NCBI GenBank assembly: GCA_900239685.1
Contig: OENT01000757.1
Location: 1-64,000, forward strand
Length of the DNA stretch: 64,000 bases
From: Rotaria macrura
Lineage: Eukaryota; Rotifera; Eurotatoria; Philodinida; Philodinidae
Direction: 5' to 3'
The translations under genes and the position numbers were made by a program. Of this stretch, positions 1-14,300 are shown one piece after another; within the stretch, counting starts at the first letter, position 1; each line of letters opens with the position of its first letter. The notes under the pieces are model-generated. The model was not told the origin of the DNA, searched no databases, and saw nothing but the letters and a program-made list of their open reading frames with translations.

Positions 1-613
1 TAATGATGTGTGTTTAAGCAAAAATTAAAATTTGTGGAAACTTCGAATTACGCGCACCATTCATATTCTATTTTATCGAGGACCTTTTTATCTGCGATTT
101 ATATATTCAGACTATAGCAACTGGATTGAAGCACTGATTTATTTCGTGCCTAAAATATTTTTAACAATACTTCATTACGAAACTTTTCGACGTCCATAGA
201 CGGTAACTATGAAATACGAAATGGCTAACTTTTTGTCACGCTACAATTCTCTAATTATTGACATCCAACGATCAAAAATCGAAAGTCCTTCCGTATTAAT
301 ATTTTCAATAATTCTTATAATTATTCGACTACATGCTTCGCAAAGCTTATTGGAATATGTGGCTTCACGTTTGATACATGAATATAAATTATTATTGAAT
401 TATGTTATCATAATCGATTGTGTCTTAATGCCGCCTTTGATTCTAGAATTAACAGTGCTTAGTTTGAATGTTTCGATTATTCATAAAAGTATGAGAGTCA
501 AAAGTTTGCTAAAATGATTGTTTTCTTTGAGCTATTATACGAATTATTTTGTACTCGGTAAGATCGTATATAGACTACTTTTATTGAATTCTCGAATTAT
601 TTCTTTTACTCAC
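1..613. other. No gene seen; probably an intron of PKHD1L1
   Basis: Downstream of the last visible exon on the minus strand. It is AT-rich and shows no acceptable next exon. A 102-codon plus-strand reading frame at 209-517 is hydrophobic and low in complexity and looks like chance. Confidence 0.5.
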
Positions 614-2340
614 GTGAATCGTTGAATGAGAACGCAATCTATAATTGAAAATAAGAAAGAATGATATTTGATATTGGAGTGATGCTTGAGTAGCGTACTG
701 CGGTCATAATTGAAGCCACTATCCAATGGCCAAAGATTGACACCAGACATCGCCGAATGAGCTTCATTATTTGTATAATTGTTGCTTATGCTTGGTGGGA
801 TGTTAGCACCAGAACATGTATCACCTTGAATACGATAAGCAACGCGTTGGACACCACACACCAGGTTATTCTTTATGAACAAAGAGAAAACTTATTTTTT
901 ATTTTAAAAAACAAATTCTTAGCAAGACTACCTGCATTATGACGCTAATTGCATTACGTGACATGATTGCTCCATCATAATTGATATTATACTGGGCAAC
1001 CGACGATGGTTGAGCCGTTCCAGACCAATAGACAGTTGTTACCAAGTTGTTTTTGACAATGTTATTCTTCCCCGTAACTACAATACCTGATCTATATGTG
1101 TTGTAGATAACATTATTCGTAATAGGAACACCGTTTGTATTTAGCATACCAACTCTGTTAAATAGATGCAGTTCGGGGAAAGAAATATAACTTATTCATA
1201 ACTTACGCCGCATTGAATCCACCATCAAATGAACAGGCATCGATATAAGTAGGTCGTTGTGAATTCCAATCCCTCAGACTATTCATGTATATACATGATT
1301 GTTGGTCGCTGCTAGTTGAATCATCGAATTGTGCGAAACCGATGAATTGCGTGTTCGAAAGTCGAGCATAACCCTTGTAGTATGTATTCACCGGCTGAGT
1401 TATGTTCGGATATTCGATAAATGTCCAATACTGCGTGATAAAAATTCGGAATCCGGACATACTAGATGATGGATTTTGATTGATAACTCGGACATTATGC
1501 GTCAGTAACCCGACTGCAGCAGCTATGTTCACGCCCTGTCCATTTGGAAACGGGTATTTCAAGACAATATGGGTGTACGCAAGTGGAGCCACCGTATAAA
1601 TCATTGTTCCATTGTCGATGCTAGCAATCCGATGTCGTTCAGTATGTGATATATCTCTATCGGTGGTGGTTATGACAAATTCATCACCAATCATCCAGTC
1701 AACTGGTTTGGTCAATGTGACTAAGTTTGCCCCTGATACAGCAGTTGCGGCGATACGCGTCCACGATACATTATGTGTCGAACCGTGTAAATCGAGACCA
1801 CCGAGAACAGCGATGGTACTAGACCTTATCATCGGAAAATTCTCGGGCAAATTTATATTGATTGAATCAGAATTTTGAAGAATGATATCGACACTACCAT
1901 TGAATGGAGCATCAGGTAAACCTGAGAGAGACAAAATGACTCGATTAGTACCTTGAACAATGAGTCTCACCGGCGATCAATCGGCCTCCATTGATAAAAA
2001 TACTGCCTACATACATTGTATGATTTCTATTCTATAAATCATTTTAAAGAATGGAAAATCGAAACACTCGAAAAAGAAAAATGAAACCTGTTCGAACTCA
2101 ACCACACCATCAATACGTAACGAACGAATTTTTGGTAAAGGATAATCGATAACGAGCCAAATACATCGAGGAACAAAAATATTCTGATCATTGCCCGGTT
2201 TGGTCTCGTCTATCAAATATTAAATAAGTGACTAGCATTAATAAAGAAAAGAACGACCACCTACTGCAACAACCATCCTCTTGCGGTCCAAATGTCCATT
2301 GTGAATCATTGGACCAATATCTTGTATCGTTGAAAGAACA
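614..2340 (-). other. PKHD1L1: PKHD1L1 exons 29-35: second G8 domain and following beta-helix
   Basis: Exons 2340-2265, 2209-2088, 2031-1971, 1921-1207, 1154-932, 870-699 and 638-614. The second G8 runs YWSNDSQWTFGPQEDG, IFVPRCIWLVIDYP, INGGRLIAG, GLPDAPFNGS and AVLGGLDLHGS. The intron between 1971 and 1921 is only 49 bp but is needed to keep frame. The last visible exon is a 25-nt microexon (CVLIQRF), fixed by acceptor ATAG, donor GTGAGT, phase, and a match to the vertebrate CSLIQGFT. No further exon is convincing between 613 and 1. Confidence 0.85.
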
Positions 2341-5300
2341 CTTTAAAAGATATTAGGCGTTAAGAGATAAACGGAATGTAAATAAATAATGTATTTATTA
2401 GAAACATCACATTATTCTGAATTCTCATATAATCAATACATTCTCAGTATGATATTCTATTTTTTCTAAGTGAAGAAATATGGTACCTTTTCACTTCAAA
2501 GTACTATAAAGCATCTTAAAGTGTTTTTGTCAAAATTCATAAAAATCAAACCTTTACGTAAGTTATCTTTATTTATTGATTTCGTAGACGATTAACGACT
2601 TGGTATACTTACAGCATAGATGGAACTAATCTCATTTTTTGATGACCTATACGGTATTTGTTCATTCTATGGCTTAAAATAAAGAAATGTTAGCTTTCTG
2701 ATTCAAATGAAATACTAAGTGAATCGTATAAACTAATATTTTTATCTGTAGCAGAGAGATTCCCATTATAGCGTATCAGATAATTGAAATTCATGAACTT
2801 AGTTTTTCAATAAGGTCGTTTGAATGAGAGAAATTATGGCTTCTGATAAAGAAAAAATAATGTGACACTGGAAAAATGTGCAGAAGGATATGAATCCAAC
2901 CATTCACTTTTACCCACCCCTTTTAAGTTAATACCATTGAATCGTACATGAAATGAAAAAGCGAAATCTGTCTGATATTTTAAAATCTAATTCAAGGCCA
3001 TAAATGCTGAAACATTTCAATCACTGTCCACTAAGCTAATAATAATTCGATTTATTTAAACAACTGACAGTACGAATCATCAATAAGTACAGCATCGTAT
3101 AGCTCGATCTCGCATACATCTTACGAGAAAGTGCGTAAAAAATCTTGCAGAATATCATACTCTCGCGAAACTGAAAAGCATTCTCACATGAACTCGAATT
3201 GGATACTAAGTTGAAAACCGTGGTCGACTGAACATATCTTGAAAATTCTGCTCAAGAAAAATCGAGATAAAGTATGTTGCTCCAAAACCATTCATAGATA
3301 GAAAGATAGAGAGTTAAAATTTTTACCAAATAGTGAGCTCGTGAGATATACAGTGCTAAAAAAACATGACCATTTTGTTTGAACATGAATTGCAGTTATG
3401 TAAAATTGGTCTGTTTCTCTATGATCATGCATTTTGGTTTTAAATAATTAGTAATGCATGCATTAGCTGCTCGTATATGCGTAACGTTCAAACGGATACG
3501 TCGATTAGATGGTTTAGAAGCACATTATTTAGAGAGGTTCAAAAGTGTTCGAAATGTTTCTTAGTTCGCAGTAATGTCGAGGGATCAGCATTCATAACGG
3601 GTAATTATCAAGTAGGGTCTATCGAATGAGAATTTTTCTAAGAACAGTTTGTTAAGAATCGAGAATGAGAAGCATTGATGTGAGGGTACACATAAACGAA
3701 AATAAGCGATGTAAAATCGCCCTAGCACTCATATTGAGACTTTCTTGAGGCAGAATGTACAGGGAGATCGATCGTAAAATTGCTACGTATAATGCCACAC
3801 TTGAATAAATATGCTAAGACTTATCCTTCGTCAGAAAAGCAGCACGGATAAAATAAGACTGATTTTTCTCATAGTACCTTCCAATTCTAATGGATATCTT
3901 TAATCGAAGCGCTTGAAACATGTCTAAACGTAGTCCTCAGTTCCCTCCCTAATGCACCAGTTCAGGCCATCATACTTTCGGAACCTAGATAGCCAACTGT
4001 TTTGTAGCAATTTGTTGCTCTTCGGTGAGCAGAAATCTTCAAGATACGTTTAGTAGACCACGGTTTTCAACTTAGTATCCAATTTGAGTTCATTTGAGAA
4101 TGCTTTTCAGTTTCGCGAAAGTATGGTATTCTGCAAGATTTTTTACGCACTTTCTCATAAGATGTATGGGGAATCCAGCTTTACGATGTTATACTTATTG
4201 ATGATTCGTGTTGTCAGTTGTTTAAATAAATCGAATTATTATTAGCGTACGGAAAGTGATTGAAATGTTTCGGCATTTATGGCCTTGCATTGAGTTTCAA
4301 AATGTCAGGCAGATTGCCCTCTCTCATTTCATGTACGACTGAATGGTATTAACTTAAAAGGGGTGAGTAAAAGCGAATGGGTCAATTCATATTCTAATAT
4401 GCACCTTTGTGCCCTTTCTAATAGCGATAACCTGAACTAAGCGGGTGAGAAACAAGAGTCTCGATTGACGATTATGCCTAAGCATTGTTTATGGTTTATT
4501 TCAAATCGCTGTCAATCTCAATATTTTGGATTCAAAGTGATGTCAAGGTCTTTCTTCGAACAAGGGAAGAAGATCGAAAAATAGAAATCTGCTTCACATC
4601 TCTTTTATCAGTAAAATTTTCAAAGATCTTACACTTGTTTGTCAATGCAAGCAGCTATTTGAAATCAAATATGAATGTGTAATCACTTACAGTTACACTA
4701 GACAATTTTATATTCAATAAGGAAACAAATTTATACCTTTTGAGTCGGTGAAGTTTCGTTTCCCGGTTGCGGCGGTGGTACTGAAGGTGTTGGAGTAGGT
4801 AGTGTTGGACATCCACTACAGTATTCGGAATCACATCCGGTGGCATACATATTGTAATTTATATCCTTCATTTCTTGATCGGAATTTTTGACTAAATACA
4901 CAATAGTACGAGAAAACGAGTCAAATAAATAAGGTGTATAAATTACTAATATATGAGAAAAGTGAGCTGTTTCGATCATAGTACCAATCACTGTTACTAC
5001 TGTTCACTCCAGAAAGTGGCTTGAGTGATTTTTGTCCGTATGCACAATCTGGTTCAGTGCTCATGAAATGTTGAATGATAATATAATCTCCTGGAGCCAT
5101 ATCGTAGAGAATGCTCCAGTATCGAAAATTATACCAGCTCTAATTACAATCAAATAGAGAAAAATGTATTGTTTTAGATTGAAAAGCAGCAGTCCTTAGC
5201 TCACGTGTTGAGAACTTGAACTTATTATGTATGTTTGATTTCTTCGCAAAAACATCGCATATCCGGCAGTTACAGTAGTCGAGCGATTTGTTTCAATAGA

Positions 5301-8300
5301 TAATACAATGAGTGTGCCACAATCCCAACAATACCATGGGGAAAGTAAAAACCGAAGCCATGAGCCCCACCACAAAGGACATTGGATAGTATTTTCGAAG
5401 TTTGACACAACGCTGCATGGTGACGAAGCATTTGTTATACCATCAGGTGCCATTATTACGGAATTAGGTTGTCCACTCAATGATCCATCATCATCCTGAT
5501 ACACACCATCATATGGCCATCGAAATTTTCCACGAATATTGACGTTGAAAAAAGATATGTTTGAGAACTCAGCCAACCAGCCTATGTTTTAAAATGATAA
5601 TAATCTTTTAACTGTAAGAATATAATTTCAGTTTTTCTACCTGCACATCGAACAGTACACAGTTCTATTATATTGGGTCCAGAAATGGCTGGCGTCTGAT
5701 TACTCGGAAAGTTGATGAAAGAAACATTGCGAATATGAAGACGTCGATCCCACATCACTGAAAATAATATAATAATATTAAGATTTCTTGAGAACAAGAA
5801 CGATACCATCCACCACTTGTCAATTAATTCAAAAGAGATAGACCTAAAGGATAACTCTCAGTTCTATACGCTACAACTTTTTCAAGAACTGTTGGTAGTA
5901 ACAAGTTTCCATTTGAACAACTGAGAACCCCCAATGGCTCCTTTTATAGAACTGGACTGGGTGCTCAGTTCTTTCTTAGTTCAAAGATATCTATTCCAAA
6001 GTTAAACATAATTGATCATAAATTGTCTGATATGAGGGTACGCATGTGAGTGTGAGAGAAACTGTGAGACTTCCTTTGTATCACATTCAATTCGCAAAAT
6101 TAGAAAAACAACTAGAGAGTTGAAATATGTGCTCAAAAACGATCTTACGACGAACCATGTTCTATCAAGGAACTGATACCACACAGATGATTTCCTATCA
6201 AGTTACTGTTGGGATAATGCTCAAGATTGGAACTGATATGGAACTACACAACAGCCACGACAACTATTATCCATTTGAAAAAAGACAATGCGTGTTTAGT
6301 TTTTGAGTAATTTTCGACAGGAACATGATAGATACATCTTCTTTGGCTCACGCTTTGGGACAATCAAAATATCAGAAAGTAAAAATTAGTTCGCTCTGAC
6401 AACACATCTTCGTTGAATTTCGACAAAAGTCGCTTAAATTTTAAAAGCTAAACAAGTCACAATATATGCCTACCAACAAGACCCGCAGTTGACGGTATGA
6501 TTGGTGCTAAAGAGACTCCTGAATCGCCAACAATAATACTATTGGTCACAGATGAACCATTGCCAAGAATATGCGATGTTGAAAGAGTTTTATAATCAAA
6601 AGTATTAATACAGGAAATCCCTGTATCTGTATTGTCGAAAGTAAGAGCATTTGTAATCTGAATCGCATCAGCCATGACCCACTCGAAGCCTTTGGCATTT
6701 CTCCAAGAGACAAGTCCATCAAAAACGGCTGGAGAAGGTGAGGACTGACCAGCGCTTGTGGGTCTGTATTGCGGATAGATCCATACACCAAATCGACCGG
6801 AACTGTGTACACTGTTGTTATAAAAACTACCAAAAGGTTGCTTGTAAGGGAAATAATTCGGATACAAAGCATAAGACGCTCCATTGGCTGTAAGCGGTAA
6901 TTGATACCAATATCCATAATGTGTACTACCAGCGACTGCATTATATTCGACAATGTTACTGGGATTAGTTAACTAGCAGAACAGATCAATTTAGAGAATA
7001 TTCTGAATTTTTAGCTTACCCAAAAAGCAGCTGGTGTGATTTCTTCAATCAGAAGGCTGGAACTTGATCGAACGAAAACGAGTAAATTATTTCTAAACAC
7101 ATTACCAATCTCAACACCATCCTGTAGGGACATGCCTTCGCCCCTAAAAACAAATTACAATAGGCTGAATGAGCCGTTACAGAAAATATTGGGATCCTAC
7201 ATAATGTTGTATGCCACATTGTTTTCAATCGTAATGTAATTGCTGGCTTCAATGTTGATTGCTCGATTGAAGGATAAATGAACAGATGACGATTTAACAT
7301 ATGACATGCTCATATTACCATTTATAAAAAAGTTAATCGGATGACGACTGAGACGGAAAGCTTGACCGACATTATAAATCTGAAGACGATTTTCATAGAA
7401 ATGCGAAGAAGCAAGATCATCAGAGACCTACCTCGACGTATGATAGACGCAGAATAGCTTGTTGAGTACCGTTCGCGGTGGTCATATCTTGGCTGACGAT
7501 TATTGTCGCACCGAACTGATCAGAGCCAATCTCTTCACCATAGCGGCCCAAATAACATGTTTGTACGGCAAACTCGCCTAAAAAGGCAATGAAACGTTTT
7601 CGTCGATTGATTCATAGTTCAGAGTATATTTGGAAAAAATACTGATCAAATTTGTAAGTTAAAAAAATGAAAGCTGTTAGGAAGGAAGAAATGAATTCTT
7701 CAGTGTGACCATCTATTCATTTTTAAAAGCGTTTTAAACGATCTTTGTTTTATTGAAACTACTTGCTCATCAGCATATTTTACATCAGATGAAAATTATG
7801 TTCAAGTATTCTCCCTCAAAAACACACCATCGTGCTAAGTTTGGTTTATCCTAGACGTATAATGCTATGGTGTATGACCTATTCAAGTTCAATTATGGTT
7901 ATTTTTAATTTGCTGTTCAAAGTTGCCTTACCTGGATTGAAACCAGCCGGGCATGCTGGTATTATTTCATTCCATGTGTCGGTAACCGAGCCTTAATACA
8001 ATAATTTTAATTAATAGTTCAACAATTGATAAATTTCTACCTTGAAAAATGATATTGTGTGATAGTAAGCCAACTTCACCTCGAATATCGACGAGCGTCG
8101 AATTTAAATCTACTGTAACACCTAGATGAGTGTACGACAACGGCTCATCAAGTGTCAGTGTCAGTCCATTGGTCGATATGTTTCTTATTCGACGAGTTTC
8201 ACTCTCGTACTGACTGAAAGAATCACCTGTAGTTGCTATGACAATTTGACTACCAATAGGCCAGTCGATGTGGTCAAGAAGAGTAATGGTTAATGATCCA

Positions 8301-11300
8301 TTTTCGGCTGTAGTTCCTAGTTTAGTCCAAGTGCGCACAGTTGCTTTTCCGTGCATGTCAACTATCCCTCCGCGCAGAGCCAGAACTTTTGCTCCAACTA
8401 TAGATTTTAAAAAAACAATCGAGTGATGATAAAAATTTAAGGTTACTTACAAATTGGTAATTCGATTGAACGCAGTTGACCATAAATAGTGATGACAGCC
8501 TGATGTTGATATCGATTTTGTTCAGTGCCGATTTGGAGGCGACCACCATTGACTATCACAATATATTCTGTATTTAAGGCAACATCTTGTAAATCATCAA
8601 AGATTAACGTCGCATTGTTGATGAGCAGTACCTTCAGAATAGGTGTTGTTGTATCAAAATATATTGTCACACCGCTATCAATTGAGACAAGCGTACCAGC
8701 TTCAGGTGGCTGCTGACCGCCCCATGTCCATGGACTCGACCAAAGATCAATATATTGAAATTCCGCTGAACCGACTGCATAGCCGCTACCATTGATGAAA
8801 ACCATCAGCGGGGCCATAATGCTCGATTGATTGTAACTACCTGTCTGGCATATTATACAGGTATCATTGCTTGTTTGTACTAAACATGTCACACCTGCAA
8901 TAGTTACTAATATCGCATCTGTTGAGTTCCTGAATGCAGAAAATAATCGACCTTTTTTTCTTTCACAGAGTTCAACATTTGAAAAATACTCACGTAAAAT
9001 TGATTCCAATGATTGTGAGTGTTGTTCCACCACCTGTTCCACCTCGACGTGGAGTCACAGACGTCAACGTTGCAGTCAAATCAGGACTATATACAAATGG
9101 TACACTACTTGTAATGTTATTGATGATCACTGTTAAATTACACGAAGTATTTGATTGGACAAATGCAACAGGAGGAGTGACACAAGTGAGCTCGGTGTTG
9201 GAAAGGATTAAAACTGATGAACAAGTTTTATTGCACATAATTATGCTAATATTAGTTCCGTTGAATCCATCACCGAGGACCTTAATTTGAAGACCACCAC
9301 CATAGCCACATTCTGCTGGTGTCACATTATGAAGCAAAAGTTCTCTAAAAAAGAGCACGTTAGAATTTGAATCACCACTTGTATTTACGTGTACAACAAC
9401 AGGATAGTAGCCCGTTGACATGCCTAAGGCAAGCGTACACGTAATTAACGTTGTTGAGAGATTTGTAACAATGCAGAGATCATGTCCAACTCGAACACTT
9501 GTTTGTCCATCAACAAAGTTGTAACCAGTAATATTCAACACCTGTGAAGCACTCCCAGCAGCAGGATCTACTGAAGTTACGGTTGGTATAACTGTTGCGT
9601 TATAAGTGATAGCAAAGTTAGACATAACATTGATTCCATTCGATATGACATGAATAATAGCCGGGTTTTGACTATTGCCTTGGGCAGGAATGATACATTG
9701 AATGTTAGTACTTGTCGTCCGAACTACAGAACACAGGTTCAAACCAATAGTAACTTGAATCTGTTTAATATTGCTTGAGAAGCCACTGCCTGCAATGTTT
9801 AACAATATGCCGCCGTAGATACCACTTGTTGTTGGTGAAACACCGAATAGAAACACTTTTGATATGACACTCGTCAATATATTGCTGTATCCCACACCTA
9901 AGAAATTAATTAAAGCATAATTATGATGCTAATATGTTCATTTTTTCTATAAATGATTGATGAAATAACAGACCTGCAATTGATATATAGAACTCGTATA
10001 TACCGGCTTCAATAATATTCGATGAAAACATGATCGATTCGTTTGTCATTGCAGTTACATTGTAATAAGTGTTGTTAATATTCACTTGTGTATCCATGAT
10101 TGTTTTGCCTCCACCAAGAAAATTACGACCAGTGAGTACAAACGAAGTGTGACTCTCGTTGACTGTCCCATTCACTGAGTCGAAGTATGGTGTAACAATT
10201 GTTGACCAAGTATACTGACATGGTATTGTCAAGCACACGGCCTCATTGTTGCCAACTAGAACGAACACACTGAAATTCATATCTAGGTATGTTAATTGCG
10301 GTGGAATTGTTAGAATAATATTTGAATAAGATACTGCTGTCAAGTTTGTGTAATTAGTGCTTCCAATAAATAGACGTGTATGATTTTGATTGAACCCATC
10401 ACCATTGATAGTTACTTGTGTACCACCGAAGATTGAACCTTAGAATAGAAGAAGAAAATTCAATATATATTGTATATAGTACAGTTGATCTTTTCAAGTA
10501 CCACGTGACGGAGAAATATTTGTAACTGATGCCTTAAAATCAAACTGCAACTGACCATTGCTGCCTAGATATCCCTGACAGGTACGAGAGACACGAACGG
10601 TTTGCTGAATTGCAGCATCAAGTGTTGAGTTGGCTCTGATCTGGCATAAAAGTGCAGTTGACGATTTATTTATTATCGGACACTTGTATGATGGTCCCAT
10701 TTGAATGTCATAATCATTCAGTTGTCCGCCGAAATTTACTCCTGAAATTGGTATCTTGTAGGAAAAAAAATACAGACTAAAATCTTCAAATACCTGTGAT
10801 TTTAACAAGTGTTCCCATGGTTCCCTCGACAGGTGAAATAGAAATGATTGACTCAATTGTACAGAGTGTAGCAAGAAAATTGATTGGATTTAATACCGTA
10901 GTTGAAATTTGACCACATGAACTTCCATTCAAAATGTTTGAGGAGCATGATGTGTTAGGTGTTAAAGCTAAATATGAAATATAAATTGTAGAGTCGTTCG
11001 AGAATTCCATAAATGTGAAAATAAATTTTTTTATGATTAATATCTAATGAATAACACTTCGCGAATAAAGGAACAATGTTACTATTAGACTAAGAGTTAC
11101 TTTTAGAGTTTGATGAGGTAGATATATAATTTAATTTTCTTCAAAATCTTCCACGCCTTCGATTATTGAAATGAGCATCGATAAATATGAAACACGCAGT
11201 CAGACATGCGAAGCAAACATTCAAACGTATACAGTTACGAACACTATGTAGTCCTAATAATTGCTATTGGTTCCAATCGGAATCACCGATTATCCAGTGA

Positions 11301-14300
11301 TTTACGAGTGCCAGATGAGAAATTAGATCGAGTGCCAAATGAGAAATTATATTCTGTGATAAGAATATTGTGGGCTCATATCGAATCACGTGAGTTCCAA
11401 TGAAGTCTGAGGGAATACTGTTTCTGTTCCACGCACCTTTGCACAGAAAAGTACGTCCTTTTTTTAATTTCTCAATTGTTTTAAACATTTTATTGAACTT
11501 TAGATTGATGATAGACATTTAAGTTTTGTCAGAGGAGTGGAGCCAGTTTTTATCTCTTAGGTTTAAAATTGATTAAAAAGATTCATATCTTCTAACCGTT
11601 AATTAATTTCGAACTTCACAAAATTCTCAAATCGAAAATCTGAAGTTCGAGAAACAAATACTTGACTCAATCAGTATTATTTTTTCTCGATGTATACATC
11701 AATATTTAGTGATAAGTGTATTTCCCAGATAATCTGAAATGCGTCACTATTCGTAATGGTACATTAGATATGGTAAAAAATCAGTGTTTCAATGAAAATC
11801 AGGATTTTATAAGAGTAATTATGACACTATTGCACATAGGATCAATCTTTCATTGAAGTAAGTAAATAATGAATAATTCGTCGAAAATAGTAATTCTATT
11901 ATCTCTCTTCGACGAGAAACTTCGAGTTTCGGTTTTTGACCTTTTTTCTCGTTCTATCGATGATACGGTTGTATTTTGTATGCGTTTTCCATTGCTCAGA
12001 CTTACTATGTTGCAAAGAGAACATCCCGCAATTTTGAATTATCATATTTTTTCTCTAGCGGATTTCATATTTTCATCAGAGATTAAGAATCGTAATATGA
12101 GTAAATAAAAATATTTTTTCTCGCAATTTTAAAAATTGGCTATCCCTTTTTCACAGTCAAACGATTTCCTTGAAGCACGCCTGCTCTCCGCTTATACCAA
12201 ACTAACTTATGTATTGCACATGGTCGAATTCTGTAGGATATCAGTACCTCTAAAGTATTTTTCATAATCTTCAATGATAAAATAGTTGTTTTCAAAATTC
12301 AAATAATTTGAAATAATTGAATCTTAAGCTAATCACTAAAAACGATCAATTGAAAGAAATCAAAAAAATTGGAGGCTCAGTTTTTTTATGGAAAAATATT
12401 CAATAAATATTTTTATAAAGGTTTTATAAGGAGCACTTCAAATAACAAAATAGCATGTCAAAATAATGTATGAGATTCTCTACAGAGTTGAACCTTGAAA
12501 TATCAGAATAAAATCAGGAAAGTAGCACCACTTTGACACTTGCTAGCGGCTTACTTTTTGGCGTGCAATAGAGCCGTTGGCCATTGTATGTCGGTGTCGG
12601 GGAACACCAAAGTTGAGTATCGTTGACCAATGTGCATGCATCGTAACGAATAGAACCGAAAGTGAATGGAAAAGCGCATCTTTGAGCTGCAAAATGAAAA
12701 TTAGCTAGATGAAAAAGAAATCATCATCGGTATGTACCTGTGAAGTTTGCCCATGTGGCTTCTACCGTCATTATTCTAGGTGTTGATGCGACTACATTGA
12801 TGATACCCCGTATGGAAGTTATGCCGGTATCATTAATGCTTGGGGACAAATAATAATACGTACCTGTTGCATAGAATTGGTATGAAAACGAACCTATAGA
12901 ATGGAAATTAATATCTATAGTTTTCATACACGAGGTAAGATTTTTACCAGATGGCGTTGGTGAACCAGAATTAAATCCACCTACTACAGGTTGGCTACTG
13001 TATGCGCTATTCACTTGTAGAACCTGGTAATTAAGTGGCGGCCAAACTGTTGGTGAATTCCATCGCCAAGTAACAATAGTACCTTGTTCTACTGTTTGAA
13101 GACTAGGTAGCCAAGCAAAACCAGGACCCTTTATTGGATCAACACCATTCGTTGTGATAGTTACTTGGGAAACAGCAGACGTTGTTTGACAACTAATTTG
13201 AGTTGATTGTACCGAAGTGATAGTGCATGGAAACAAGTGATTGTCTTTATCACGAAATTGGATGACTGTCGATTTATCGAAGCCTTCGCCTTGAATGTAG
13301 ACATCAGTACCACCGTATAAGGAACCAATTTGAGGAGAGACTTGTTGCACATAAAATCGATATTCTACATAGACTAGAGGTTGTGCGAAACCTGTTGCGG
13401 TGCTAACAGTGATAGGATATAGACCAGGTGCTAACGTAGTTAAGTTGACCACTATTTGATTGGGAGATGATGATAAGACAGTAACATTTGTTGAGCCGAC
13501 GAAAACCGACACTGATCTATTGCCAAAGCCTTCACCAGTTATGTTTAATATATTTCCATTCATGGTGAAAAAAGTTGGACTTATTAAAAAGATGATAGGT
13601 GTCGCAGATACATTGTAAATAAAGTATGAAGATGCATTAACTGAATGTGTTCCATCAATAGCAGTCACAATTGCTTGACTCTTATTTAGGTTTGCAATAG
13701 GTGGTACAATGCATGTAATCAACGAAACATTAACTACAAGTGAATGCGTACATGGATTTCCATCGATACTAATCGAAGCATTAGGTGAAAAACCCGTTCC
13801 GATAACACTCAATAGATAACCTCCACTGGCACTGCCTCTTACTGGGGAAAACGAACTGATCGTTATTGGAACAATAATTGTATCACTGCCATTACTCAAT
13901 GCAAAACCTTTATGAAGAACATAAACTTTCACAATTTGTAGTCCCGATGTAGCATTAATAATTGTGCAAATGATCAATGTTGTATTGGACTCTGTTACAA
14001 TGCATGAACCACTATCACCAATTGAAACTATATTCGATTCATTTGTTGAACCAAAGCCAATACCAAAGATCGTGAGTATTGTTTCATTTTGCTCGATTGC
14101 AAATATGAATGGTGTTTGTTGGACTGACCATTGAAATGGACAATTGTTATATGCATTTGAGCAGTACGATGAATAGCCCCCCACAAGAACTTCGACCTAT
14201 ATATTCTATGTATCAGTGAAATCATAAAAAAATGGAGCGTTTACCTGAGGAACCATATGCCACGTTCGTAGCATATCTGTCGGGAGGTTGTAGAATACAG

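Noticed and set aside
209-517. 102-codon plus-strand frame at the left edge
   Set aside because: Leu/Ile/Ser-heavy, low complexity, no splice context, and lies in the expected intron of a minus-strand gene.
5757-6474. A missing PKHD1L1 exon in the 716-bp intron
   Set aside because: Flanking exons already join in frame and give continuous family-like sequence.
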